DNA of 25,320 bases from the IMG/VR virus record IMGVR_UViG_3300046517_001950, positions 1-25,320 of that record. The stretch is one strand, 5' to 3'. Positions 7,661 through 15,461 of this stretch are shown in pieces. Made by a program: the position numbers and the translations under genes. How positions within the stretch are numbered: position 1 is the first letter of the stretch; each line of letters opens with the position of its first letter. The DNA comes from a virus. Under the pieces are notes generated by a model, which did not search any database, was not told the origin of the DNA, and worked only from the letters and a program-made list of their open reading frames with translations.

Positions 7661-7720
7661 CGGGATGACGCCGAATCGAACGGCGCTCACCCAAACCGAA
7701 ACCAGCCCGGTTTGCATCCC
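7661..7720 (-). tRNA. tRNA-like structure 2 (60 nt, lacks a full body)
   Basis: GGGATGC pairs with TCATCCC for six of seven positions, and next to it is a perfect T-arm, CGCCG, loop TTCGATT, CGGCG. Only 28 bases join acceptor and T-stem, against about 41 in normal tRNAs, and they fold as a single hairpin (CAAACCG/CGGTTTG with a nine-base loop). So a D-arm is missing. It precedes structure 1 by five bases in transcription order. It could be a deletion-decayed tRNA, a tRNA mimic or a processing signal. Confidence 0.38.
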
Positions 7721-7867
7721 TACTCCGTTAGGATTGCGGCCCAAGTGGAGCGACCTACCCATCTCTCGGATGCTGCTTTATTTCCCCCAGAGGGCTGCTA
7801 CGCATTCATGCCCGAGAGCAAATGTCTACAGGGTTGTAGCCTTTCCGGATTCAGCCCGGAGAGTTTT
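7721..7867 (-). ncRNA. Non-coding stretch with hairpins before the tRNA-like pair
   Basis: No convincing gene covers this part of the interval between the stop at 7868 and the start at 7570. On the minus strand it shows TCCGG/CCGGA with a seven-base loop (7860-7844), CTACA/TGTAG with a four-base loop (7839-7826), and a distant CTCTCGG/CCGAGAG pairing (7818-7812 with 7769-7763). It may hold further decayed tRNA-like units or one larger structured RNA. I cannot assign it to a known RNA class. Confidence 0.3.
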
Positions 7868-8623
7868 TTACCGCCGCCCGGCGTTCGGGTCCCAGCCCCC
7901 TCCAACCGGAGGTGCCCAAGGATTCGCCGGAGCTTGGCCCGTCGGGGGGTGGACCGGATAGGCGGGTTGATAGCCTCCCGGCGGACCGGCCGGAGGCGGC
8001 GCTTGCGGGGGGTACGCCTGCGGCGCTCCGTAGCCTTGCGTTCCTGGGGGCGGGGGTTGGCCATACCCCGGCGGAGCGACCGGAGCCGGCGCAGTGGGAT
8101 ACGGGACCGGATTCGGCGCGCTTGCCAAGCGTCGGAGGATCTCAGCGCCCTGGTCCGCGCCTTGGAGGCTCGGGGCCGGACTCCAGAAATACGTTGTGTA
8201 GAAAGGCACCTTCGCGCCAGGCTTCGACGGTTTCGCGTCCGTCCGGATGAACACCCTCAGACCCATCAAGATGTTTCGTTGGTCGATCGCTGCTTTGGAG
8301 ATCGGATTCATTTGCTGAACGAACGCCGGATCCGCTGCATCGTGTCGCTGGCCAGAAACACCGATCATCAGGGCTTTGATTTGGCCATGGGCAATCGGAA
8401 GATCCTTCATGTCTTGATACCACGTACGCATTTCCCCCGGGGGATGGTTCGGGAGATTCGAGCTTAGGAGCTTGAATTCGCAAATGAACGCGTCGCCCTT
8501 TCGCAATGTGTGCTTGTAGACGCATCGTTGAATCTCGGCCTCGCCTTGGAAATGCGGCTCCAAGAAAACTCCGCGCTCAGTAAAGACAGCATTTTCGATT
8601 CCGCCAAACGGGTCATTATTCAT
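7868..8623 (-). CDS. Unknown replication-cluster protein with Pro/Gly-rich tail
   Basis: The 251-aa product has a folded N-terminal part (about 1-170) with RKGDAFICEFKLLSSN, RTWYQDMKD and AHGQIKALMIGVSG. A long low-complexity tail follows from about residue 180, built of Pro, Gly, Gln, Tyr and Ala. It starts inside the helicase stop (eight-base overlap), so it is made together with the helicase. Such architecture recalls single-stranded DNA-binding proteins, whose tails are disordered. However, there is no acidic tip at the C-terminus and I do not recognise an OB fold, so this is only a suggestion. No catalytic motif is visible. Confidence 0.7.
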   Translation of the reverse strand: MNNDPFGGIENAVFTERGVFLEPHFQGEAEIQRCVYKHTLRKGDAFICEFKLLSSNLPNHPPGEMRTWYQDMKDLPIAHGQIKALMIGVSGQRHDAADPAFVQQMNPISKAAIDQRNILMGLRVFIRTDAKPSKPGAKVPFYTTYFWSPAPSLQGADQGAEILRRLASAPNPVPYPTAPAPVAPPGYGQPPPPGTQGYGAPQAYPPQAPPPAGPPGGYQPAYPVHPPTGQAPANPWAPPVGGGWDPNAGRR

Positions 8624-10328
8624 AATATTCCTCCAAATTCAGATTGAGAAAATCAGCGATCAAAAGCTTAGGATTCTGATTCAAACTATCGCGCATATAC
8701 CTCGAATCGTCAACGGCTTTTTTCATCGATCCATAGTGCTCTGGGCACGAAATCACGACCGTCGATTCCACTGTATCAGCCAGTTGGCCAGGCCGGTGTG
8801 TGCGGCCGAGGGATTGCTCCCATGATAGGCCGTTCGACACTGGCGAGACGTAGTAGTTTTTGCCCCACCGATCTTGGAGGTTTCGTCCGGCTTGGTTGCT
8901 GGCCAAGGACAGGATGATTGACCGTCCGCCTGGATCCGCTTCGATGCTTTTGCGTGTGCGCCAGTCGAGCCCTTCGGCGCCGTAGAACGGAAGGCTGGTT
9001 AGGCTAGCCAAGGCCTCTCCGAAAGCCACGTGCTCCACCCAAATGAGCATTGGATCGGATTCGCGGATGCGCTTGGCCACGTGGTGAACGAGGAACGGAT
9101 CGAGCCAAACCGGAGTGCTGCATGGTTCGAAGGTCGGTTTGATTGCGCGCCACGCTGTCAGAGCTGGGAGCGCCTCCGGATAGAGGCCTCGATCGATCGC
9201 GTTGGCCACGGTCTTTGGCGAATCCAAACCCCTCCGATTGTCCGAGAGGATCTCCCGGCAGTGGGCCATCCAAGTGGCCCTAGCCATGAGCCACTCGGCC
9301 GGGGCCGGCGGCTTCCAACGTCGGAAGAATCCGCTGGCCATCTCTCGGGTGTGCCTCCAGAGCGTCAGGGCATCCGCGAAAGCTTCGCCGTTCGGCGTGG
9401 TCCAGCTGTCGCGCATTTTGTTGAGAGCTTCCTCTAGGGGCCTAGGAAGCACTACGAAATCCGCCTCGATCGAAAGCGAGGCCCCGGTTTCCTCGGCGTC
9501 GCCCGAAGAGATGACGCCGGGTGTTTCGGTGAGGCGGCGCGCATAGGCCCGACGTAGACCATCGGGAGGCCTGGCCCGGTGCTCTTCGTCATTGCAGAGA
9601 TTCATGAGGACTCCAGGGTTGCGCCGCACCTCCGCCCCGTCGCGCTGGTCCAACACGTCCGCCCATTCTTCGAGCTCCGAATATTTGAGAGGTAACGGAG
9701 CTTTCTCCCGGAGCGCCCATTGGAGCAAATGCCAATAGTCTTTGACGGAGCGCTTCGTGATAGTGCCGGACATGCACACGAAGCGCGTACCGGGACTTTC
9801 ATGCATATAGCGAGAGACGCGTTTGGTTACGGCTGCTTTCCTGTTTTTCAGCTTGTGGCATTCGTCGGCCACGATGAGATCAGGCCGCCAGCTCTGGAGA
9901 AGCTTGTCGCTCTGAGGCCTCCCTAGGAGCTCATACGAGAGGAACCGAACATGGTTCGGGATCCGAAAATGCGACATGAGCTTGCGTTGGTCGCGGCGTG
10001 TCTTGTCTGCCAACGCGGCCGGAATGAGGAGCAGCGGCCGTTCCGATCGCACAATGAGGGGCGCGAGCAGTGAGATGATAGTTTTCCCGTGGCCTACCGC
10101 GAGCGGCGCGAATAAGCCGTAGTTGTGGTGCAATTCGAAAAGAGCGGCGGCCTGGATCGGCTTGAGGTGCATCTCGGCGCTCGGGAGCCGGACCAACCGA
10201 TCCATCGTATTTTTCACCCCCGCTAAGTCCTCGTCCGACCAAACGCGGCGTGGCAAGCCAGCTACTCTCCAAAATTCTGGAGTGGCCTGAATGCCACGCG
10301 TATCTGTTTGGCCGAAGAGCACTGTCAC
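8616..10328 (-). CDS. SNF2-like superfamily 2 DNA helicase
   Basis: The 570-aa protein shows the SF2 motifs in order: Walker A VGHGKT (78-83), Walker B DECH (155-158), motif III SGT (187-189), a late QAGRNLQD stretch near 485, and motif VI with QSLGRTHRPGQ (505-515), including arginine fingers. This pattern is that of SNF2-type helicases common in phage replication clusters, which move on or unwind double-stranded DNA. Start: GTG 10328 overlaps the nuclease stop by four bases (GTGA); a second GTG at 10322 has a GGAG at better distance, so the first two residues are uncertain. Its end is coupled to the unknown tail-rich protein. Confidence 0.9.
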   Translation of the reverse strand: MTVLFGQTDTRGIQATPEFWRVAGLPRRVWSDEDLAGVKNTMDRLVRLPSAEMHLKPIQAAALFELHHNYGLFAPLAVGHGKTIISLLAPLIVRSERPLLLIPAALADKTRRDQRKLMSHFRIPNHVRFLSYELLGRPQSDKLLQSWRPDLIVADECHKLKNRKAAVTKRVSRYMHESPGTRFVCMSGTITKRSVKDYWHLLQWALREKAPLPLKYSELEEWADVLDQRDGAEVRRNPGVLMNLCNDEEHRARPPDGLRRAYARRLTETPGVISSGDAEETGASLSIEADFVVLPRPLEEALNKMRDSWTTPNGEAFADALTLWRHTREMASGFFRRWKPPAPAEWLMARATWMAHCREILSDNRRGLDSPKTVANAIDRGLYPEALPALTAWRAIKPTFEPCSTPVWLDPFLVHHVAKRIRESDPMLIWVEHVAFGEALASLTSLPFYGAEGLDWRTRKSIEADPGGRSIILSLASNQAGRNLQDRWGKNYYVSPVSNGLSWEQSLGRTHRPGQLADTVESTVVISCPEHYGSMKKAVDDSRYMRDSLNQNPKLLIADFLNLNLEEYYE

Positions 10329-11515
10329 TCCGTTTCGAACAAGTCGCCCATGGCCATCGCGAAATCAGTGGCCGCTTTGATCAAGCGAGCTTTCGCGTCG
10401 GGATTGGGCTTTCGGCCACGCTTAGCCGGAGCAGCGACAGCTTGAACCGGTGCGACCGGTGCGACCGGTGCGGGAGGCGCGACCGGAGCGGCCGGCATCG
10501 GAGGCGGAGGCGCATACGCCGGTGCGGCTGGCGGCACTGGCGGAGGCGGCGCTTGTACCACCCACTGGCCAGGCGGAGAGAAAACATATCCGTTCTTCAC
10601 TGTCCCGTAGGGTGGCGCTCCTGGCGGAGGTGGAGGGGCCTGCGCGGCCGGGGGTTGCCACGGTGGGTTCACGCCTGGCCCCGGAGGCGCTTGGCCCGAC
10701 GTGTGGAGGCCGGCCGCTTGCGCCTCCATTTCGGCCAATAGTTCCGCGTGAGTCTTGGCCCCTTCGAGATAGTTACCTTGTGTCATGAGAGATCCTAGCC
10801 TTTCAGCGTCCGAGAGATTGCAGATTGAGGAGAAATCGCATTCTCGCCCGAAAGCGAAACATGCGGAAGCGGTTGGTTCAAGGTCCAGGGCTCTTGGCCT
10901 CCGGGTCTTCGGTAGTGTCATGATACTAGAGATTTCGCGTTTGGCCACGGTAATCTGAGCCAAAGCCGGCGCAATGTCATCACGGGTCACGTTTACAAAA
11001 ATCGGGAGGCGCTTGTAGGGCTTGACCGTCCGGTAATAGATCCAGCGCAAGCCGGCTTTAGGCTGGCCAGTGAGGGCCATCGCGGCGTCAGCATAGGAAG
11101 CGGCTTGGATGTCGCTCCGGATGGTGAGAATGTCTTTGGCGTGTCCGAAGCCCTTCGTCGTTTTGTGGTCCCAAACGATCGGCATGCCGAAGGGGTCGAT
11201 CGAACTGATGTCCAGGAAACCGTGCATCCCGTTGTGACGGAAATGCGTCTCGACCCTCCGACTCGGATCGGTCGGCCAGAGATCCGCGCCAGCCAAGGCG
11301 ATTTGGCCGGACTCTCGGGTGAGGTCTAGGGGTTTCCCGAATTCCAGGAACGCTTCGATCTGGGCATGCACCTCCAAGCCGAGGGCTTGGCTCTCCGTCG
11401 TTTGGCTCCGAAATCCTTCGAGCTTGGCGAAGCCCCAAAGACGTTTGCAGCGCGCCCAGCTCGAAACAGCCGAGGCGCTGATTTCCGTATCGGGGCAATC
11501 GCAATCTCGGCCCAT
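10325..11515 (-). CDS. Cas4/RecB-type PD-(D/E)XK nuclease with Fe-S cluster and proline-rich tail
   Basis: The 396-aa protein has Cys23 in a WARCKRLW segment, a His50 in GLEVHAQIEAFL, and the nuclease core Asp102 (HGFLD) and Asp116-x-Lys118 (VWDHKTT). A cysteine set Cys219, Cys226 and Cys232 (ACFAFGRECDFSSIC) follows. Together these are the four-cysteine iron-sulfur nuclease layout of Cas4/AddB-like enzymes, which process DNA ends. After about residue 275 comes a disordered Pro/Ala-rich tail and a basic KRGRKPNPDAKARL segment that may bind DNA. ATG 11515 is preferred: it lies just after the upstream stop and has a GAGG site, whereas the longer reading from 11581 would overlap that gene by 62 nt. 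It overlaps the helicase by GTGA. Confidence 0.88.
   Translation of the reverse strand: MGRDCDCPDTEISASAVSSWARCKRLWGFAKLEGFRSQTTESQALGLEVHAQIEAFLEFGKPLDLTRESGQIALAGADLWPTDPSRRVETHFRHNGMHGFLDISSIDPFGMPIVWDHKTTKGFGHAKDILTIRSDIQAASYADAAMALTGQPKAGLRWIYYRTVKPYKRLPIFVNVTRDDIAPALAQITVAKREISSIMTLPKTRRPRALDLEPTASACFAFGRECDFSSICNLSDAERLGSLMTQGNYLEGAKTHAELLAEMEAQAAGLHTSGQAPPGPGVNPPWQPPAAQAPPPPPGAPPYGTVKNGYVFSPPGQWVVQAPPPPVPPAAPAYAPPPPMPAAPVAPPAPVAPVAPVQAVAAPAKRGRKPNPDAKARLIKAATDFAMAMGDLFETE
10446..10472. repeat. Three tandem copies of a 9-bp unit in the nuclease tail
   Basis: The unit accggtgcg is repeated three times without change. On the coding (minus) strand it gives an Ala-Pro-Val repeat in the proline-rich tail of the Cas4-like nuclease. 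Tail length could vary by slippage. Confidence 0.8.
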
Positions 11516-11519
11516 CGCG

Positions 11520-11852
11520 CTATGCCTCGCATGTCCCGGGTTCTCCCGGCGTGTCGCCCCACCGATCTTCCGGCCACACAATCATACCCCCGCAGACCAC
11601 AACAGCATCGCCACCCCGGCACTCGGCGAATCCAACGCATCGATCTTTCGTGCCTTCCTGCAACTCGAGCCAGCTGCCGTCTACGCCAACAACGAGCGTT
11701 CGATAGCCCGCAGGCCCCTCGCTGCTCGCGCCGCGATCCATTGTCGCGATTGTGACGAGCAGGCGCATTGCAATTGACGCTAGCATCTTCGAATCTCCAC
11801 GCTCTGCGTATGAGCGAATCGCCGAAGCGATCTTGGTTGTCTCAACGGTCAT
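11520..11852 (-). CDS. Small unknown protein between ParB-like and nuclease genes
   Basis: The 110-aa product has an N-terminal helix (TKIASAIRSYAERGDSKMLA) and a second part with beta-like strands (YRTLVVGVDGSWLELQEG, GDAVVVCGGMIVW). I recognise no family. It overlaps the end of the ParB-like gene by 11 nt and ends five bases before the start of the nuclease, so it is part of that operon. Codon use looks like its neighbours. No signal peptide or membrane segment is clear, although the segment LASIAMRLLVTIATM is mildly hydrophobic. Confidence 0.6.
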   Translation of the reverse strand: MTVETTKIASAIRSYAERGDSKMLASIAMRLLVTIATMDRGASSEGPAGYRTLVVGVDGSWLELQEGTKDRCVGFAECRGGDAVVVCGGMIVWPEDRWGDTPGEPGTCEA

Positions 11853-12699
11853 ATGCCGGAGCTTTCTCCGACTCCCAAGCCCTCCGGACCTTCGTGGCGA
11901 TCTTCACGAGGGTTTCGGAGCCCTGTACCTCTTTCAGACCCTTGGCCGTCCGATCTTCTCCGAGCAGGAAGGCCAAGATAGCGATAGCGAAATCACACAC
12001 CTCGTCCGCTTCGTCCCCTTCGGCCGGAGTAAGATCCTCGTACAACTGGCGAATGGCTTTCACTGGAAGCTGGACGCGTTCCTTCGGCGCGCGCCGCACT
12101 CCACTGGCCACTCGGCCCTTTCGCACTCGCTTGACTACCTCTGTCGCTACGGCTTTCCCCTCGTCGATGGCTTGGAGCTCCTCCGCCGGGGCCTTGAGAA
12201 GGGTGAACCACGTGGCCAGGGTGGCGCTTGTGATGCCCATGATTTTCGCGATGGTCGCGTCGCTCTTGCCACGCAATCGAAGCACTTGGGCCTTGCGCGC
12301 TCGTTCGAGGGTGGAGCGCTCTTTGTAGTGTTCATTCGCCACGCTCATGGCCACGACTACGTCTCGGCTTTTGTTGAAGACGACCGGTACCGTAAGAAGC
12401 GCGTGTTTCGACTCGCCCGCCTTCCGGAGTCGTTTGTTGGCCTCCAAAACGGCGGCGTGTCGACGTCGGCCATCGATGATGATGATGATGCTGTTTTGGT
12501 TTGGCCCTCGCCTCTCCACGCAAATCGGCTTGTCGTGCAGATAGCCGATCTCAGGATCCATCATCGCCTGAACCAAGCCCTCATCCGGAGGCGCATTCAC
12601 CTCCGGATCGAAAAGCGGGTCCTTCGGATCGGTGATGCGCAGGAGATCCTCTGGCGCGTAATAGAAGACGTTTCCCTTGCTCTGTTCTTTCGCGTTCAT
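11842..12699 (-). CDS. ParB-like DNA-binding protein
   Basis: The 285-aa protein has a ParB-type N-terminal domain, with GRRRHAA at residues 77-83 (the CTP/NTP-binding arginine box of this superfamily). It continues with a SVANEHYKERSTLERARKAQ helix (119-138) and a helix-turn-helix SDATIAKIMGITSATLATWF (146-165), followed by an acidic C-terminal domain. ParB proteins bind palindromic sites for partition or, as in KorB, repress many promoters. No ParA is present in the window, so regulation is as likely as partition. Its own promoter holds the repeated palindrome. Unlike the other such genes it has a 12-nt leader with an AAAGGGG ribosome site. Confidence 0.85.
   Translation of the reverse strand: MNAKEQSKGNVFYYAPEDLLRITDPKDPLFDPEVNAPPDEGLVQAMMDPEIGYLHDKPICVERRGPNQNSIIIIIDGRRRHAAVLEANKRLRKAGESKHALLTVPVVFNKSRDVVVAMSVANEHYKERSTLERARKAQVLRLRGKSDATIAKIMGITSATLATWFTLLKAPAEELQAIDEGKAVATEVVKRVRKGRVASGVRRAPKERVQLPVKAIRQLYEDLTPAEGDEADEVCDFAIAILAFLLGEDRTAKGLKEVQGSETLVKIATKVRRAWESEKAPAYDR
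12475..12489. repeat. Five GAT triplets in the ParB-like gene
   Basis: Five perfect GAT units on the plus strand encode five isoleucines on the minus strand (residues 71-75), directly before the DGRRRH box. Loss or gain of a unit would keep frame but alter the strand leading into the nucleotide-binding site. Confidence 0.8.
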
Positions 12700-12717
12700 T
12701 TTGCCCCTTTGGCTTCA

Positions 12718-12746
12718 ACAGTAGTGAGTGCCATGGCACTTGTCAA
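12718..12746 (-). promoter_or_regulatory. Operator-promoter copy 2 (ParB-like gene)
   Basis: Minus strand: -35 TTGACA (12746-12741), perfect palindrome AGTGCCATGGCACT (12740-12727), CAC, -10 TACTGT (12723-12718). Expected start is near 12711, giving a leader of about 12 nt with AAAGGGG before the ATG at 12699. It is the one well-formed copy not predicted to be leaderless. The TGA of the primase (12745-12743) lies in the -35 box. Confidence 0.85.
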
Positions 12747-15049
12747 GTGGAAATATTTGCTTGAGGCCACGGGCCTTGGATGACGCGCCCACCTTGAGGC
12801 GGGAGCTCCGCCGGCCGGATGCGTAGGCCAGTCCACCCACGTGCCCCTGATACTTTGCAATCCCGAAAGCCCTTGGCTTTCAGGGCATGGCCGAGGGCTT
12901 TTTGGCTTGTCTTGCTGCGTTCTCCGTTGGTCAAAGCCCAAGCTACGAACCGAGCGTATAGATCACCCGAACGCGTTTCGAAATCAACCCCTACTTCGCA
13001 TTCGTCGGCCAAGAAACCCTCGATCATGTCGCTGTCTTTTCGGTATTCGGACGTAGCCTCTCGCACAGCTCGGGGCTCGCCAAGGCCATACCGGATCCAT
13101 TGCTGGCAGCCCTCGATGGCCCAATTGAGGACCCCAGGGAGCTCCCCGAGCAAGTGTTCGGCGAGTCGATGATCTTTCTCGTTCTCGGGGATCGTCACGG
13201 TGAACGGGATGAGCTTCAGTCTTCGCCAAATCCCCTCATCCGTGCCGCCCACTTGAGGCTTGTGGTTCCCCGCGATCCAAAGCTTGTGCGTCGGTTTCCA
13301 CTCTACGAAGTCTCGCCTCATGTACCTGGCTTTGATGGTGTCCGCGCTGGCCAAGTCTTTGATCCGTGTCTCATCCCAAGAGGCTTTCTGATCCACCTCG
13401 GAGCACCAAGCCATGCGAGCGCCAAAGAGAGACATCGTTTCGGTGGGATGTTTCGATCCACTTACGAGGGTAAGGAAATCCGGCGGGGCTTTCGTGGCGT
13501 AATCTCCGAGCAAAGCTGAAATCGTGGTGAGGAAAACGCTCTTTCCGTTCGCACCCTCGCCATACAGGAAGGCCAAGGCATGCTCCCGGATGTGTCCCGT
13601 GAGGCTGTAGCCGACCCACCGTTGGAGAAACGCGCGCACTTCCGGATCCGGTACAACGCGCCTCAGAAACCAGTCCCATCTCGGCGCTTGGGCGGTAGGC
13701 TCGTAGGAAACCGGAGCGAGCTTGGTTAGGAGATCTTCTCGGTTGTGAGGCTTGAAACCGTTTGTCTCGAGATTGAGCGTGCCGTTGGCCAGATTGAGCA
13801 ACCAGCTATTGCGGTCGAAATCCTCCGCCTTCCGCATGATCTTGCGATTCGATTTGGCCAAATCGGGGATCGCATCGATATGGGATTTCCCCTGGGATTT
13901 CTTGGCCCACGCTTCGAGCTTCTCTTTGATCTCTGGCTTGTCGCAGAGCTTGGCTTCCTCGAAAAGCTTCTTTACCAGCTCTTGGGTGTAGGCTTTTTGG
14001 ATGTCTGTTTCATCTCTGCAAAAACGTTTTTCGTCCCATGCCATCCAACCGAGATTCACCGTGTATTTCATGGTCTCGGCATAGCCAGCCACGAATCGGA
14101 TCGCATTCCCTAGGTCCGTCGTTCGAGCGACATCTGGCGTGAGGAGATAGCCAAGGGGAACGCGCTCGCTGGCCCAAGCGTCGCTGATCTTGTGTTCGAG
14201 CTCCGCATAACTCCAAGTAGGCCTGCATTTGGAATCCGACCATTCAACCATGATGTCCAGGGCTGTTTCGGTGGAGAGCTGGAAGCCGCGCACGAGATCC
14301 AGGGCTAGCCTGAACGTGGCTTCGTGGCCTCCCTCGCCCGCCACGGCCCCGGGCTTGTCTCGAGCGTGCAGGCGTGCGGCCGCTGCGATCATTGGATCGT
14401 TGGACCCTAAGCCCGAAGGCATGTATGCGCCTCGCTCGATGGGTTTGGCCAAGTGGAGTAGCCAGTCCGGTGCGGGCGGAGGCGGATATCTTAGGACCCA
14501 TTGATAGCCCTCGCTGGGCGGCGCTTTGACGTAGCCTCCGTCCGCCTTGATATCCAAGCCAGGGTATCGCTGGCCACCGATCCGGCTCACGAGATACGAA
14601 GGATCCGATGGGTCGAGCTTGGGCGTTCCGGGCTGGCCAACACCCCGAGGGTGTGAGAAATAGATATGCCAGCCCCCCGAGCGCGTGCGGACGAGCGGCA
14701 CGGGGCCAAGAGCCCGCAAGACCGCCAGCATGGGATCCGCCTCGACCGGGAGATTGAGGAGAGCCGCTAGCGTCGCTGCTCCGTTCTTCCCCGTGGCCGG
14801 TCGGATGTCGAGATCCACCACGACGTATCCGCTCCGGATGCCCGTCAGGATCCCCGTGTCTTGGCCAAGGGAGACCTCGGCGTGATCGCCGGTCGTACGG
14901 TGCTCCCAGTAAACGGCCGGGATCTTCGTGGCCCGATCGATGGGAATCAGGGTCACTTGCGCCGCCCGAAAATTCGAGATAGGTTTGCCATGGTTGTTCT
15001 GGACGGCGCTCCTCTTGGTCGGGTGAGCGCCGTCACTCTTTTGTCTCAC
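12743..15049 (-). CDS. Primase-helicase: Prim-Pol domain plus SF3/D5-type helicase
   Basis: The 768-aa protein begins with a primase-polymerase domain: GILTGIRSG, then the metal-binding DLD (79-81) and RTRSGGWHIYF (122-131, His128). A D5-like middle region follows, and an SF3 helicase: Walker A GEGANGKS near residue 497, Walker B AWCSEVDQ, and sensor KLWIAGNHKP. This P4 alpha/D5-like fusion both primes and unwinds DNA at phage origins. The GTG start at 15049 fits because its GTGA overlaps the stop of a possible 32-aa ORF; no strong ribosome site is seen. An inverted-repeat-rich region directly upstream could be its origin. The stop codon is inside the next promoter's -35 box. Confidence 0.9.
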   Translation of the reverse strand: MRQKSDGAHPTKRSAVQNNHGKPISNFRAAQVTLIPIDRATKIPAVYWEHRTTGDHAEVSLGQDTGILTGIRSGYVVVDLDIRPATGKNGAATLAALLNLPVEADPMLAVLRALGPVPLVRTRSGGWHIYFSHPRGVGQPGTPKLDPSDPSYLVSRIGGQRYPGLDIKADGGYVKAPPSEGYQWVLRYPPPPAPDWLLHLAKPIERGAYMPSGLGSNDPMIAAAARLHARDKPGAVAGEGGHEATFRLALDLVRGFQLSTETALDIMVEWSDSKCRPTWSYAELEHKISDAWASERVPLGYLLTPDVARTTDLGNAIRFVAGYAETMKYTVNLGWMAWDEKRFCRDETDIQKAYTQELVKKLFEEAKLCDKPEIKEKLEAWAKKSQGKSHIDAIPDLAKSNRKIMRKAEDFDRNSWLLNLANGTLNLETNGFKPHNREDLLTKLAPVSYEPTAQAPRWDWFLRRVVPDPEVRAFLQRWVGYSLTGHIREHALAFLYGEGANGKSVFLTTISALLGDYATKAPPDFLTLVSGSKHPTETMSLFGARMAWCSEVDQKASWDETRIKDLASADTIKARYMRRDFVEWKPTHKLWIAGNHKPQVGGTDEGIWRRLKLIPFTVTIPENEKDHRLAEHLLGELPGVLNWAIEGCQQWIRYGLGEPRAVREATSEYRKDSDMIEGFLADECEVGVDFETRSGDLYARFVAWALTNGERSKTSQKALGHALKAKGFRDCKVSGARGWTGLRIRPAELPPQGGRVIQGPWPQANIST

Positions 15050-15144
15050 GGAAAACCTGGCCAGTCAAGCACACCTCGGCGCGAAATGCCCTGAGGCATT
15101 CGTGCATTTAGCCAGGAAAACGTCGGAAAAGTGCTCATCGTCAT
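15046..15144 (-). CDS. Possible 32-aa leader ORF before the primase
   Basis: An ATG at 15144 (or 15138) opens a 32-codon frame whose TGA overlaps the primase GTG as GTGA, the same coupling used by genes nearby. The peptide has no recognisable features. The ribosome site is weak (CGGAAA). It may be a leader that couples translation to the primase, or chance. Confidence 0.3.
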   Translation of the reverse strand: MTMSTFPTFSWLNARMPQGISRRGVLDWPGFP

Positions 15145-15319
15145 TTTCCGTTAGCACTGTAATCGGTAACGCGAGGCGTTAACTACATAATTGCTTCTGT
15201 ATCCTACCTTGCCATACAGAATTGCTGGACAGAAGGGCCAGATAAGCCTTATTTAAATGAAATTCCCTGATTACCGGCATACTTTGAGTGCCATGACACT
15301 AATAGCGTTATAGGGGGTA
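15050..15319. other. Divergent control region with several inverted repeats, possible origin
   Basis: This 270-bp AT-richer interval separates the minus-strand replication operon from the plus-strand packaging genes. It holds AATGCC/GGCATT (15085-15100), CGGAAAA/TTTTCCG (15124-15150) interleaved with AGTGCT/AGCACT (15130-15158), TAACGC/GCGTTA (15167-15181) and an eight-base TTCTGTAT/ATACAGAA (15195-15221). The operator palindrome lies at 15287-15300. Its place beside a primase-helicase suits an origin or a divergent promoter hub. No clear minus-strand promoter could be chosen. Confidence 0.5.
15284..15313 (+). promoter_or_regulatory. Operator-promoter copy 3, divergent in layout
   Basis: The operator AGTGCCATGACACT (15287-15300) is present, but the promoter boxes are shifted. 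A weak -35 TTGAGT (15284-15289) overlaps the operator, and TTATAG (15308-15313) follows an 18-bp spacer. Six bases then lead to an ATG at 15320, as at the leaderless copies. The shift means regulation may differ; the site could also act on the minus-strand operon. Confidence 0.5.
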
Positions 15320-15461
15320 ATGCCGGATTTTAATATATTAAATGCTGATACGTCCGATGCGTCCTGGCACGAAGCCTGCAAGCAAATCCCCATCTGTCCA
15401 GGCCAGGATCCGCCTCCGCCGGAGGTGCGTCATAAAACCCTCTTGGCCAAACCGCCCTGGC

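Noticed and set aside
7581-7867. tmRNA
   Set aside because: T-arm and weak D-arm recalled tmRNA, but there are two T-arms and no clear tag-coding frame.
7712-8467. Plus-strand open frame of 251 codons across the non-coding gap and the 251-aa gene
   Set aside because: Very Arg-rich translation typical of antisense frames in GC-rich DNA, and it covers the tail of a real gene.
11752-12783. Long plus-strand open frame (343 codons) opposite the ParB-like gene
   Set aside because: It is antisense to a well-supported ParB-like protein with clear motifs; its translation has no domain and is Arg/Leu-rich noise.
15085-15100. Rho-independent terminator
   Set aside because: A six-pair hairpin exists but no T-run follows on either strand.
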